Position numbers and translations under genes: made by a program. Positions 17,020 through 25,674 of a stretch of DNA of 64,000 bases are shown one piece after another. The first letter of the stretch is position 1, and each line of letters opens with the position of its first letter. The notes under the pieces are model-generated. The model did not search any database. It was not told the origin of the DNA and worked only from the letters and a program-made list of their open reading frames with translations. The stretch comes from Nonomuraea maritima (lineage in GTDB: Bacteria; Actinomycetota; Actinomycetes; Streptosporangiales; Streptosporangiaceae), in the NCBI RefSeq assembly GCF_900100395.1, contig NZ_FNFB01000017.1, positions 94,763-158,762 on the forward strand, written 5' to 3'.

Positions 17020-19362
17020 ATGGCAACGATGGAGTTCACGGAGTGGATCAGGGGACGCACCGACGCACAACTGCGGGCGCTCGTCTCCGCGCGGCCCGAG
17101 TTGATCACTCCGGTGCCCGCGCATCTGGAGGGTCTCGCGGCGCGCGCGGCGAGCCCTTCTGCGATCGGCAGGGTGCTCGACCGGCTCGACCGGTTCACAC
17201 TGGCCGTCGTCGAGACGCTGGCCGTCCATGAAGGGCCGGTGCGGAAGGACGCGCTGCGCGCCCTCATGGGCGCGGCCCTCGACCCCGCCGACGATCCGGA
17301 GCCCGCGCTGTCGTCCGCTCTCGACCGGCTCGCCGACCTGGCCCTCGTGTACGGGCCCGACGACGCGCTCGAGCTCGGTCCCGGCGTGCGCAAGGTGCTC
17401 GACGACCCGGCCGGGCTCGGCCCGAAGGCCGTCGACGCGTTCCGGCACCACCCGCCCGAGCAGCTCGACGAGATGGCCGACGACGTCGCTCCCGGCACTG
17501 CGGGGTCCGGCAAGGAACGCCTCGCAGCCCTCCTCGCCGAGCCTGCCGCACTGGTCGAGTCGGTCTCGCCCGAGGCCAGGGCCGCCCTCGACCAGCTCAC
17601 CTGGGGCCCGCCCACCGGACGCGTGCCGAATGCCCGCCGCGAGGTGCGCGTGGCCTCGGCCCGTTCGCCCATCGAGGAACTGCTCGCCCGCGGCCTGCTG
17701 GCCGCCACCGGCGAAGAGAGCGTGACGCTGCCCCGCGAGGTCGGCCTGCACCTGCGCGGCGGGCGGCTGCATCGCGACCTCGCGGCCGTGCCGCCGCCGC
17801 TGCGGGGCGCCGTACGCGACCAGAACCTCGCCGACCGCACCGCGGCCGGGCAGGCGTTCACGTTCGTACGGGCCGTCGAGGAGCTGTGCGAGCGCTGGAG
17901 CGCCGACCCGCCGGGCGTGCTGCGTACCGGAGGGCTCGGCGTCAGAGACCTCAAGCGCACGGCGTCCGAGCTCGACGTGCCTGAGTGGGTGGCGGCGCTC
18001 GTGGTCGAGGTGGCCCACGCGGCGGGGCTGGTCGCGGCGGGCGGCGGCGTCGACGGCGAGTGGCTGCCGACGTCCGGCTACGACCTGTGGCGGGTGCGGA
18101 GCACCGCCGACCGATGGGTGACGCTGGCGGCGACGTGGCTGCACACCGACCGGGTGCCCGGCCTGGTCGGCGAGCGCGACGAGCGCGACCGGCCGCTCAA
18201 CGCCCTGCACACCGACCTGCGCCGGTCGTCCGCGCCGGGAGTCAGGACGGCCGCCCTGGCGGTGCTGGCCGCCGCGCCGGGGCTCGCGCCCGACCGCGAC
18301 TCCGTGCTCGAACGGCTGTCGTGGGAGCAGCCGCGCCGCAGGGGCCCGCTGCGCGAGCGGCTCACCGAGTTCGCGCTGCGCGAGGCCGAGCAGATCGGCG
18401 TCACCGGGCTCGGCGCGCTGTCCGTGCACGGGCGGGCGCTGATCGAGGGCGGCGACCCCGCCGCGACACTCGCGCCGCTGCTGCCGGAGCCGGTCGACCA
18501 CGTGCTGCTGCAGGCCGACCTCACGGCGGTGGCGCCTGGGCCGCTGACCAGCGAGCTCAACCGCTGGATGGCGCTCACCGCCGACGTCGAGTCCAAGGGC
18601 GGCGCCACCGTCTACCGATTCAGCGAGAGCTCGATCCGGCGGGCGCTCGACGCCGGTCACGGCGGTGAGGAGCTGGTCTCGATGCTGGCCCGCCACTCCG
18701 CCACGCCGATGCCGCAGGCGCTGTCGTACCTGGTGACCGACGTGGCGCGGCGGCACGGGCGCATCCGGGTGGGCACCGCGAGCGCGTACATCCGGTGCGA
18801 CGACACCGCGCTGCTCGACCAGATCACCGCCGACCGGCGCTCCGCCGCGCTGCGGCTGCGCCGCCTCGCGCCGAACGTCATCGCCTCGCGTTCGTCCCGG
18901 ACGGTGCTGATCGACACCCTGCGGGCCATGGGGTACGCCCCCGTCGCCGAGTCGCTCGACGGCGACGTGATCATCTCCCAGCTGGAGAGCCGCCGTACCG
19001 AAGGGGTGGCGCCCGTCCGCGCGGTGTCCTCGCCGAACGGGCTCGACCCCGAGGTGGCCACGGCCGCCGTGCGCGCGCTGCGCGCCGGCGACGCCGCGCA
19101 CCTGGCGCGGCGCGAGCCGGTGGACGCCCCCGACGGGCAGGTGCCGCGCGGGCCCGCGACGGCCACCATCTCCGCCCTTCAGGACGCGATCAAACAGGGC
19201 GTACGGGTGTGGATCGGTTACCTCGACTCGCAGGGCAACGCCACCTCGCGCATCCTGGAGCCGGCCCGCATGGAGGGCGGCTACCTGACCGCGTACGACG
19301 AGACCCGAGCCGCGGTGCACCGCTTCGCCCTGCACCGCATCACTGGCGTCGCGGGCCTCTGA
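17020..19362 (+). CDS. Helicase-associated (XPB/Ssl2-like, Helicase_C_3) domain protein
   Basis: This 780-residue protein starts MATMEFTEWIRGRTDAQLRALVSARPEL, the conserved opening of the actinobacterial family represented by the gene next to XPB in Mycobacterium. It is rich in short Leu/Arg/Asp helical repeats and lacks helicase motifs (no Walker A, no DExH). Near the C-terminus it has VDHVLLQADLTAVAPGPLTSELNRWM, a hallmark of the helicase-associated domain, and a WYL-like end (RVWIGYLDSQGNATSRILEPARMEGGYLTAYDETRAAVHRFALHRITGV). It probably partners the XPB helicase at 23326 in DNA repair. The two genes are normally close together. Here an ABC/two-component cassette separates them, flanked by copies of this gene's 3' end. 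Confidence 0.88.
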   Translation: MATMEFTEWIRGRTDAQLRALVSARPELITPVPAHLEGLAARAASPSAIGRVLDRLDRFTLAVVETLAVHEGPVRKDALRALMGAALDPADDPEPALSSALDRLADLALVYGPDDALELGPGVRKVLDDPAGLGPKAVDAFRHHPPEQLDEMADDVAPGTAGSGKERLAALLAEPAALVESVSPEARAALDQLTWGPPTGRVPNARREVRVASARSPIEELLARGLLAATGEESVTLPREVGLHLRGGRLHRDLAAVPPPLRGAVRDQNLADRTAAGQAFTFVRAVEELCERWSADPPGVLRTGGLGVRDLKRTASELDVPEWVAALVVEVAHAAGLVAAGGGVDGEWLPTSGYDLWRVRSTADRWVTLAATWLHTDRVPGLVGERDERDRPLNALHTDLRRSSAPGVRTAALAVLAAAPGLAPDRDSVLERLSWEQPRRRGPLRERLTEFALREAEQIGVTGLGALSVHGRALIEGGDPAATLAPLLPEPVDHVLLQADLTAVAPGPLTSELNRWMALTADVESKGGATVYRFSESSIRRALDAGHGGEELVSMLARHSATPMPQALSYLVTDVARRHGRIRVGTASAYIRCDDTALLDQITADRRSAALRLRRLAPNVIASRSSRTVLIDTLRAMGYAPVAESLDGDVIISQLESRRTEGVAPVRAVSSPNGLDPEVATAAVRALRAGDAAHLARREPVDAPDGQVPRGPATATISALQDAIKQGVRVWIGYLDSQGNATSRILEPARMEGGYLTAYDETRAAVHRFALHRITGVAGL
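19315..19362 (+). repeat. 48-bp direct repeat, left copy (3' end of helicase-associated gene)
   Basis: This is the last 15 codons plus stop (VHRFALHRITGVAGL*). It matches 22741-22788 in 46 of 48 positions. Confidence 0.95.
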
Positions 19363-19370
19363 TCAGCCGA

Positions 19371-20138
19371 TCAGTCCCAGCGGAAGAAGACGGCTGCGAC
19401 GAGTCCGCCGAGCACGATCGTGGCGGTGAGGCTGATCAGGTGCAGCGGTTCCGTCGGGACGCCGGCCCAGGCCGACTGCAGGACCTCGACACTGGCGCCG
19501 AACGGGAGCCATTCCCCCGCCCGCGCCAGCACGTCCGGCAAGGAGTCGCGACCGCCGAACAGCCCGCCGAGGGCGCCGACGGCGAAGAAGGCGACGAGCC
19601 CGATCGCCACGGCCGAGTTCGGGGTCGGCGCCACCGCGGCGACGATCATGCCGAGCGCGTACATCGCCGTCATGGCGAGCAGCGCGGCCCCGATCGTCGC
19701 GGCCGGACGCAGCGGGGGGTTCGCGTCGAACACCAGCAGGGCCACGGCGAACGCCGCCCCGATGCCGATGACCGTCTGCAGCAGGCTCACGACCACCTGG
19801 GCGATCAGCACCATGGCCGGCGAGGCCGGCGTGACCGAGAGGCGGCGCAGGATCCCGGAGCGCCGGTAGTACGCCAGGAAGCTCGGCATGTTGATGATCC
19901 CGATCGTGGCCATGACGATGGTGATCACCATGGGAAGGACGTAGACGTCCAGGGCGGTGCGGCCGTTGATCACTACCTCGCCGCCGGCCGCCGACGAGTT
20001 CATCATGAGGATCAGCAGCGGCAGCCCGATGGGCACGACGAGGCCGGCCGTGTCACGTACGACCATCTTCGTCTCGCATCGGATCAGGGTCAGCCACGAG
20101 CCGAGGCCCGGACGGCGGGCGATGACCGGGGAGCTCAT
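19371..20138 (-). CDS. ABC-2 type transporter permease
   Basis: This 255-residue permease has six hydrophobic segments, typical of DrrB-like ABC-2 exporters, with an N-terminal LTLIRCETKMVVRD lead-in. The conserved loop PSFLAYYRRSGILRRLSVTPASPAMVLIAQ is the family's coupling region. ATG 20138 overlaps the stop of the ATPase gene by 4 bp (ATGA), so translation is coupled. Together they form an exporter, probably for a drug, lipid or peptide. It is part of the cassette bounded by the 48-bp direct repeats, and ends 8 bp after the left repeat. Confidence 0.9.
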   Translation of the reverse strand: MSSPVIARRPGLGSWLTLIRCETKMVVRDTAGLVVPIGLPLLILMMNSSAAGGEVVINGRTALDVYVLPMVITIVMATIGIINMPSFLAYYRRSGILRRLSVTPASPAMVLIAQVVVSLLQTVIGIGAAFAVALLVFDANPPLRPAATIGAALLAMTAMYALGMIVAAVAPTPNSAVAIGLVAFFAVGALGGLFGGRDSLPDVLARAGEWLPFGASVEVLQSAWAGVPTEPLHLISLTATIVLGGLVAAVFFRWD

Positions 20139-20872
20139 GCGGATTCCTCCAGTTCCTTCCCCGAGAGGGCGACGAACGCCTCGTCGAGGTTCGCGGCTCC
20201 CGCGCGGGCGACCAGCCCGGCGGGTGTGTCGAGCGCGATGATCCGGCCGGCGTCGAGGAGGGCGACGCGGTCGCAGAGCCGCTCCACCTCCTCCATCGCG
20301 TGCGTCACGAGCACGACGGTGACGTTGTCGTCGCGGAGCTGCTCGACCGTGGCCCACACCTTTCTGCGCGCCCGCGGGTCGAGCCCGGTCGTGAGCTCGT
20401 CCAGGATCGCGACCCTGGGACGCCCGGCGAGGGCCAGCGCGATGGACAGCCGCTGCTGCTGGCCGCCGGAGAGCTTCTCGAACCGGGTCGTGCGTTGCGG
20501 GGTCAACCCCACGAGGTCCAGCAGTTCCCCGGCGGGTCGCGGATTCGGGTAGAAGCCGACGTACAGGTCGATGAGCTCGGCGACCGTCAGCGCATGGTGC
20601 AGATGCGCCTGCTGGAGCTGGACCCCCAGCACCTGGCGGACCTTCGCACGCTCGCGCCGCGGATCGAGGCCGAGCACGCGGACGTGTCCGCCGTCGGGCC
20701 TGCGCAGCCCCGCGATGATCTCCACCGTCGTCGTCTTGCCCGCCCCGTTGGTGCCGAGGACGCCGAAGATCTCGCCTGTCTCGACGCGCAGGCTCACGTC
20801 GTCCACCGCGAGCATGCCGCCGTAGCGCTTGCTGAGGTTCCGGACGTCGACCGCAGCGGGTTCACTTTCCAT
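20135..20872 (-). CDS. ABC transporter ATP-binding protein (DrrA-like)
   Basis: This 245-residue ATPase has Walker A GTNGAGKTT (residues ~40-48), a Q-loop in VLGVQLQQ, signature LSGGQQQRLSIALALAG, Walker B VAILDELTTGLDP and the H-switch VLVTHAMEEV. It powers export through the permease at 19371. ATG 20872 appears leaderless: on the minus strand a TAACGT -10 box (20884-20879) sits about 7-12 bases ahead. It is divergent from the histidine kinase, with a 39-bp palindrome between them. That fits an exporter controlled by the adjacent two-component system. Confidence 0.93.
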   Translation of the reverse strand: MESEPAAVDVRNLSKRYGGMLAVDDVSLRVETGEIFGVLGTNGAGKTTTVEIIAGLRRPDGGHVRVLGLDPRRERAKVRQVLGVQLQQAHLHHALTVAELIDLYVGFYPNPRPAGELLDLVGLTPQRTTRFEKLSGGQQQRLSIALALAGRPRVAILDELTTGLDPRARRKVWATVEQLRDDNVTVVLVTHAMEEVERLCDRVALLDAGRIIALDTPAGLVARAGAANLDEAFVALSGKELEESA

Positions 20873-20909
20873 ACGGACGACGTTAGGCAGGCCGACGGGG
20901 CGCCCGCCC

Positions 20910-20948
20910 GTGCCGAAGGTCAGGTCCTCCGCCCATGACTTTCGGCAC
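20910..20948. promoter_or_regulatory. Palindromic operator between ABC exporter and kinase
   Basis: GTGCCGAAGGTCA (20910-20922) and TGACTTTCGGCAC (20936-20948) are inverted copies matching at 12 of 13 positions, with a 13-bp spacer. They are centred in the divergent intergenic region and are the best candidate site for the NarL-type response regulator at 22085. Confidence 0.6.
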
Positions 20949-20984
20949 CCGAGATGCCCGAATCGGAAGAGTTAGATTGATTCC

Positions 20985-22088
20985 GTGCGTCGACTCGGGC
21001 CGGAAGAGTGGTCGGGCGTGGCCATGTTCGTCGTGTCCGCCGTGGTCGGCAGCCCGGTCGTGCTGGGCGTGATCGAGACGTTCATCCCCCGGGCCTGGTG
21101 GATCGCGGTGTTCGCGGTGTACATCGTCGCGGTGTTCGTCGCGGGCGGCTCGCGTCATCCGCGATGGGTCCGGCACACCGCGTTCGCGACGCTGGTCGTG
21201 GCCGCGTGGGTGGTGGTGACGTCCGCGACGCTGCCCGGACTCCTGCCCGTGCTGCTGGTGGTCGCCGCCGCGATCAGCGTGTACGCCGTGCCCACGTGGG
21301 CCGGCATCGTCGTGGTGGCGCTCAACACCGTGGTGCTCGTCCTGGTCGTGCTGCGGACGGGTTACGGCGCCGCCGACGCGCTCCTCACGACCGGCTTCTA
21401 CGCGCTCATCCAGGTGGCGACGTTGCTGAGCTCCCTGGCGAACCAAAGGGAGAAGCGGATGCGCGGGAAACTGACCGAGGCTCACGTCGAGCTGCAGGCC
21501 GCGAGCGTGCTGCTGTCGGAGTCGGCACGTACCGCCGAGCGGCTGCGGATCTCCCGCGACCTGCACGACCTCATCGGACACCAGCTCACCGTCCTCACCT
21601 TGGAGCTGGAGACGGCGCGTCACCGTGACGGGGAACGCGCCAGGGAGCATGTCGAGCGCGCCGGCCGGGTCGCCCGCGACCTCCTGGCCGACGTACGCGC
21701 CACCGTCGGCCGGATGCGCACCGAGTCCCCCGACCTCGAGGCGGCCCTGCGTCAGATCGTGCGCGACCTGCCAGGGCTCGAGGTGTCGATCGAGGTCGCG
21801 CCGGGCGTACGGGTCGGTGAGGAGACGACCGCCGCGCTCGTGCGAGCCGTACAGGAGGTCGTCACCAACACGATCCGGCACGCCGACGCACGCGAGCTGT
21901 GGATCGAGATCGCACCGGACGGCGACGCGGTACGCCTGACCGCCACCGACGACGGCCGCGGCGCCCTCGACCCGATCCTCGGCAACGGGCTGAGGGGACT
22001 GGTCGAGCGGTTCGAGGCGCTCGACGGCGACGTGCGCATCGACGGCCGGCGCGGCTTCCAGGTCATCGCCCGGGCGCCGGCGTCGTGA
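20985..22088 (+). CDS. Two-component sensor histidine kinase (HisKA_3/NarX-LiaS type)
   Basis: The product is 367 residues. Five or six membrane spans occupy the first ~145 residues (VAMFVVSAVVGSPVVLGVIETF, AWWIAVFAVYIVAVFVAGG, ...LIQVATLLSSLA), with little extracellular sequence, as in intramembrane-sensing kinases. The dimerisation helix carries the phospho-acceptor H in RLRISRDLHDLIGHQLT (about residue 194). The HATPase part has EVVTNTIRHADA (N-box) and DDGRG followed by GNGLRGLVERFEAL. GTG 20985 is preceded by TAGATT at 20973-20978, so a leaderless mRNA is likely. It overlaps the response regulator by 4 bp (GTGA). Confidence 0.93.
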   Translation: MRRLGPEEWSGVAMFVVSAVVGSPVVLGVIETFIPRAWWIAVFAVYIVAVFVAGGSRHPRWVRHTAFATLVVAAWVVVTSATLPGLLPVLLVVAAAISVYAVPTWAGIVVVALNTVVLVLVVLRTGYGAADALLTTGFYALIQVATLLSSLANQREKRMRGKLTEAHVELQAASVLLSESARTAERLRISRDLHDLIGHQLTVLTLELETARHRDGERAREHVERAGRVARDLLADVRATVGRMRTESPDLEAALRQIVRDLPGLEVSIEVAPGVRVGEETTAALVRAVQEVVTNTIRHADARELWIEIAPDGDAVRLTATDDGRGALDPILGNGLRGLVERFEALDGDVRIDGRRGFQVIARAPAS

Positions 22089-22723
22089 CCCGCGTCGTGG
22101 TGGTCGACGACCAGACCCTCGTCCGGCAGGGCATCCGCAGCCTGCTGGAGATCGCCGAGGTCGACGTCGTCGGTGAGGCCGACGACGGGCGCGCGGCACT
22201 CGACGTCATCGCGTCCGCCACGCCGGACGTGGTGTTGCTCGACCTGAGAATGCCCCGGTACGACGGCATCTGGACCTTGCAGCGCCTCCGGGAGCTCGGC
22301 GTCGAGACGCCGGTCCTCGTCCTGACGACGTTCAACGACGACGTCCTCGTGCTGGAGGCGCTCAGGGCGGGCGCGCGCGGCTACCTGCTCAAGGACGTGA
22401 CCCTGGAGCAGCTGACCCGCGCGGTGCGCACCCTGGCCGGCGGCGGCACGCTCATCGCCCCCTCGATCACCGACCGGCTGCTGCGCGCCATCCGCTCCGG
22501 GCCGTCACCGTCCGGCGCGCCGCCGGGACAGGAGCTCACCGAACGGGAGCTGGAGGTGCTGCGGCTCGTGGCCGAGGGCTACAGCAATCGCGAGATCGCC
22601 GGCGCGCTGTTCCTGGCCGAAGGCACGGTGAAGAACCATGTCTCCACGATCCTGCTCAAACTCGACGCCCGCGACCGTACCAACGCCGTACTCCGCGCGC
22701 TGCACGAAGGCATCCTGCCCTGA
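22085..22723 (+). CDS. NarL/FixJ family response regulator
   Basis: This 212-residue protein has an N-terminal receiver domain with the acidic pair DD at 8-9, phospho-acceptor D53 in VVLLDLRMPRYDG, and K in GYLLKDV. The C-terminal LuxR-type helix-turn-helix is LTERELEVLRLVAEGYSNREIAGALFLAEGTVKNHVSTILLKLDARDRTNAV. It is translationally coupled to the kinase (GTGA overlap). It probably controls the divergent ABC exporter through the palindrome at 20910-20948. It ends 17 bp before the right 48-bp direct repeat. Confidence 0.95.
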   Translation: MTRVVVVDDQTLVRQGIRSLLEIAEVDVVGEADDGRAALDVIASATPDVVLLDLRMPRYDGIWTLQRLRELGVETPVLVLTTFNDDVLVLEALRAGARGYLLKDVTLEQLTRAVRTLAGGGTLIAPSITDRLLRAIRSGPSPSGAPPGQELTERELEVLRLVAEGYSNREIAGALFLAEGTVKNHVSTILLKLDARDRTNAVLRALHEGILP

Positions 22724-22740
22724 CCGGAACGCTCGCACGT

Positions 22741-22788
22741 GTGCACCGCTTCGCCCTGCACCGCATCACCGGCGTCGCTGGCCTCTGA
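22741..22788 (+). repeat. 48-bp direct repeat, right copy
   Basis: It repeats the 3' end of the helicase-associated gene (19315-19362) with two substitutions. Here it has no upstream gene body. Together the copies bracket the ABC/two-component cassette (about 3.4 kb between them). Confidence 0.95.
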
Positions 22789-22872
22789 GTCCTGCTTCTC
22801 CGCAGAGCCGGTATCCCACGATTTATCGGGCTATCGTGAGATCTTGCACACCCCAGCCCCCTGAAGGTGGAC

Positions 22873-23211
22873 GTGAGCCAGGAACCCCCTTACATCCCCT
22901 ACGGCGCGCCCTACGGCGAGCAGCCGCCCCCTGGACACGGCTACGGCCCGCCTCCGCCCCCGCGCGACGGAGGACCAACGGCCCAGGCCATCGTCGCGCT
23001 CGTGCTCAACCTGCTGTCCGTCGTCGGCTGCTGCAACATCTTCGGAGTGGGCGGAGCGGTCCTCGCCGTCCTGGCGCTCCAGAGGGCCACGACGCAGCCG
23101 CAGACGGCCCGCGGCCTGCTGGTCGGCAGCTGGGCGATCTTCGGCCTCGGCCTCCTGGTGATGGCCACCCTGTTCGTCTTCCTGGGTGTCACCGGCCGCC
23201 TCGACGACTGA
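22873..23211 (+). CDS. DUF4190 domain small membrane protein
   Basis: The 112-residue product has a Pro/Gly/Tyr-rich cytoplasmic head (EPPYIPYGAPYGEQPPPGHGYGPPPPP) and two membrane spans: AIVALVLNLLSVVGCCNIFGVGGAVLAVLAL and GLLVGSWAIFGLGLLVMATLFVFLGV. This is the DUF4190 layout. GTG 22873 is preferred over GTG 22867 because AAGG then lies five bases upstream. Function is unknown. It sits just ahead of the XPB helicase gene. A CACGAT-N10-ATCGTG inverted repeat at 22817-22838 lies in its promoter region. Confidence 0.8.
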   Translation: MSQEPPYIPYGAPYGEQPPPGHGYGPPPPPRDGGPTAQAIVALVLNLLSVVGCCNIFGVGGAVLAVLALQRATTQPQTARGLLVGSWAIFGLGLLVMATLFVFLGVTGRLDD

Positions 23212-23325
23212 CCGCGGACTAATCACGGCCGCGCCGTTGTTGGAGAGTCGAAGCGGGAGAGCCGGGATCGGGAGACGATGGTCCTGTTGCGCAAGGCCCC
23301 GCACAGACCCCACGGAGACATGCCA

Positions 23326-24972
23326 GTGAGCGACGGACCGCTGATCGTCCAATCGGACAAGACGCTGCTGCTCGAGGTTGACCACGAGCGAGCCGACGCG
23401 TGCCGCAAGGCGATCGCGCCGTTCGCCGAGCTCGAGCGCGCTCCCGAACACGTCCACACCTACCGCGTCACCCCGCTCGCGCTGTGGAACGCCCGTGCCG
23501 CGGGCCACGACGCCGAGCAGGTCATCGACGCGCTGATCGGCTACAGCCGCTATCCGGTGCCGCACGCCCTGCTCGTCGACATCGCCGAGACCATGGCGCG
23601 GTACGGCCGGTTGCGCCTGGAGAAGCACCCCGTCCACGGCCTCGTCCTGACCTCCATCGACCGGGCCGTGCTGGCGGAGGTGCTGCGTTCCAAGAAGATC
23701 CAGCCGATGCTGGGCGACCGGCTCGGCGACGACTCGGTCGTCGTGCATCCGAGCGACCGCGGCAACGTCAAGCAGGCCCTGCTCAAGCTGGGCTGGCCCG
23801 CCGAAGACCTGGCCGGTTACGTCGACGGCGAGCACCACCCGATCAAGCTGCTGGAAGAGGGCTGGTCGCTGCGCCCCTACCAGCGCGAGGCGTCCGACGC
23901 GTTCTGGAACGGCGGCTCCGGCGTCGTCGTGCTGCCGTGCGGCGCGGGCAAGACGATCGTCGGCGCGGCCGCGATGGCGCACGCCCAGGCCACCACGCTC
24001 ATCATGGTGACCAACACGGTCTCGGCCCACCAGTGGAAGACCGAGCTGCTCAAGCGCACGTCCCTCACCGAGGACGAGATCGGCGAGTACTCCGGCACGA
24101 AGAAGGAGATCCGCCCGGTCACCATCGCGACGTACCAGGTGATGACCACCCGCCGCAAAGGCGTCTACAGCCACCTCGAGCTGTTCGACGCCCGCGACTG
24201 GGGCCTGATCGTCTACGACGAGGTCCACCTGCTCCCCGCGCCGATCTTCCGGATGACCGCCGACCTCCAGGCCCGCCGCCGCGTCGGCCTGACCGCGACG
24301 CTGGTACGCGAGGACGGCCGCGAGGGCGACGTGTTCTCGCTGATCGGCCCCAAGCGCTACGACGCGCCCTGGAAGGAGATGGAGAACCAGGGCTGGATCG
24401 CGCCCGCCGACTGCGTCGAGGTGCGGGTGACGCTGACCGACGACGAGCGTCTGGCGTACGCGATGGCCGAGGCCGAGGAGCGCTACCGCTTCTGCGCCAC
24501 CACGCCGTCGAAGACCCGCGTCACCGAGGCGCTGGTACGCCGCCACCTCGGCGAGCAGGTCCTGGTGATCGGCCAGTACATCGACCAGCTCGACGAGCTG
24601 GGCGAGCACCTCAACGCGCCGGTGATCAAGGGCGACACCCGGATCAAGGAGCGCGAACGCCTCTACCAGGCCTTCCGCGACAAGGAGATCCAGGTGCTGG
24701 TGGTGTCGAAGGTGGCCAACTTCTCCATCGACCTGCCCGAGGCCGCCGTCGCGATCCAGGTGTCGGGCACGTTCGGGTCACGCCAGGAGGAGGCGCAGCG
24801 GCTCGGACGGGTGCTGCGGCCGAAGTCCGACGGCGGGGGCGCGCGGTTCTACACGGTCGTCAGCCGCGACACGGTCGACCAGGAGTTCGCCGCCCACCGC
24901 CAGCGGTTCCTGGCCGAGCAGGGGTACGCGTACCAGATCATCGACGCCGACGACGTGGCGAACGAGGCCTGA
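23326..24972 (+). CDS. XPB/Ssl2-type DNA repair helicase (superfamily 2)
   Basis: This 548-residue protein is homologous to the XPB subunit of eukaryotic TFIIH. It has the N-terminal damage-recognition-like domain (MSDGPLIVQSDKTLLLEVDHERA...), Walker A PCGAGKT near residue 203, DEVH near 297, motif III LTATLVRED, then VVSKVANFSIDLPEA and motif VI QEEAQRLGRVLRP near 486. It unwinds DNA 3' to 5' in excision repair. GTG 23326 has GGAG eight bases upstream. The frame is open to 23278 but that part is not conserved. Its usual partner is the helicase-associated protein at 17020. A 15-bp stem terminator follows. Confidence 0.95.
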   Translation: MSDGPLIVQSDKTLLLEVDHERADACRKAIAPFAELERAPEHVHTYRVTPLALWNARAAGHDAEQVIDALIGYSRYPVPHALLVDIAETMARYGRLRLEKHPVHGLVLTSIDRAVLAEVLRSKKIQPMLGDRLGDDSVVVHPSDRGNVKQALLKLGWPAEDLAGYVDGEHHPIKLLEEGWSLRPYQREASDAFWNGGSGVVVLPCGAGKTIVGAAAMAHAQATTLIMVTNTVSAHQWKTELLKRTSLTEDEIGEYSGTKKEIRPVTIATYQVMTTRRKGVYSHLELFDARDWGLIVYDEVHLLPAPIFRMTADLQARRRVGLTATLVREDGREGDVFSLIGPKRYDAPWKEMENQGWIAPADCVEVRVTLTDDERLAYAMAEAEERYRFCATTPSKTRVTEALVRRHLGEQVLVIGQYIDQLDELGEHLNAPVIKGDTRIKERERLYQAFRDKEIQVLVVSKVANFSIDLPEAAVAIQVSGTFGSRQEEAQRLGRVLRPKSDGGGARFYTVVSRDTVDQEFAAHRQRFLAEQGYAYQIIDADDVANEA

Positions 24973-25001
24973 GGCCGAACGCCCGGCTACCGGAAAGCCG
25001 A

Positions 25002-25034
25002 ACGCCCGGCCGCTCGCGCCGAGCGGCCGGGCGT
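25002..25034 (+). terminator. Terminator of the XPB helicase gene
   Basis: A perfect 15-bp stem (25002-25016 with 25020-25034) closed by a CGC loop lies 30 bp after the stop codon. Confidence 0.8.
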
Positions 25035-25223
25035 CCGTCGTGCTTTCAGGTCCACGAGACTCCGCGGGTCGAAGACAATCCAACCACCCCCCTCACCTGC
25101 GTACTATCACGCCGCCTGCGACATACCCCCATGATCCGCCAAACCCACCTGATATGCCCGAATTTTTCGGTATTTCCATGATGTAACCAGCATGATGATC
25201 TGTCGGATATGTGATCACACAGG

Positions 25224-25553
25224 TCAGCGCACCACCATGCCCCCGACGAACAACACGCCCTCCGCCACGACCCAGGCCAGCATGCCCGCGCTGATCGTCC
25301 GGATGAACGCGCGCCGGTCGCGCCGCGAGGACGGCAACAGCCACGCGCCCGCCGAGCACGCGGCCGCCACGACGGCGAAGAACCCCGACACGCCCGCCAC
25401 GGTGCCGAGCCGCTGCGAGCACGTCGCCTCCCCGCCCTCGCAGAACGCCTGCAACCCCCATCCGGCGAACACCAACAGCGCCCAGAGCATCGCGAGCAGG
25501 AAACTCGCGATCGTCGGGATGACCGGCGAGAAACCGAGCTGGACCCGCACCAC
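25224..25553 (-). CDS. Three-span membrane protein, unknown
   Basis: The frame of about 109 residues (VRVQLGFSPVIPTIASFLLAMLWALLVFAGWGLQAF...) has three hydrophobic spans, the others being GTVAGVSGFFAVVAAACSAGAWLL and ISAGMLAWVVAEGVLFVGGMVV. Two cysteines (FCEGGEATCSQ) sit in the first loop. The start is uncertain: tandem GTG codons at 25553 and 25550 lie within or two bases after a GAGGAGG. No family is recognised. It is divergent from the HelD-like gene. The 160 bp beyond its 3' end is comparatively AT-rich with nothing recognised. Confidence 0.6.
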   Translation of the reverse strand: MVRVQLGFSPVIPTIASFLLAMLWALLVFAGWGLQAFCEGGEATCSQRLGTVAGVSGFFAVVAAACSAGAWLLPSSRRDRRAFIRTISAGMLAWVVAEGVLFVGGMVVR

Positions 25554-25589
25554 CTCCTCGGTGTACCCAACACGCGCTCGGTAAATGCT

Positions 25590-25619
25590 TTGGAGCGTCC
25601 TCGAAGTGGCGATTAAACT
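25590..25619 (+). promoter_or_regulatory. Promoter of the HelD-like gene
   Basis: TTGGAG (25590-25595), an 18-bp spacer and TAAACT (25614-25619) lie about 55 bp upstream of the start codon. I see no rifamycin-associated element here. Confidence 0.45.
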
Positions 25620-25674
25620 GACGGATTCGCTACCAGGACCACCACCTCCGTCTACCTCCGGGAGGCCCTTCCGC

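Noticed and set aside
25560..25674. Rifamycin-associated element upstream of the HelD-like gene
   Set aside because: No long inverted repeat of the expected kind is present; only an ordinary promoter is seen.
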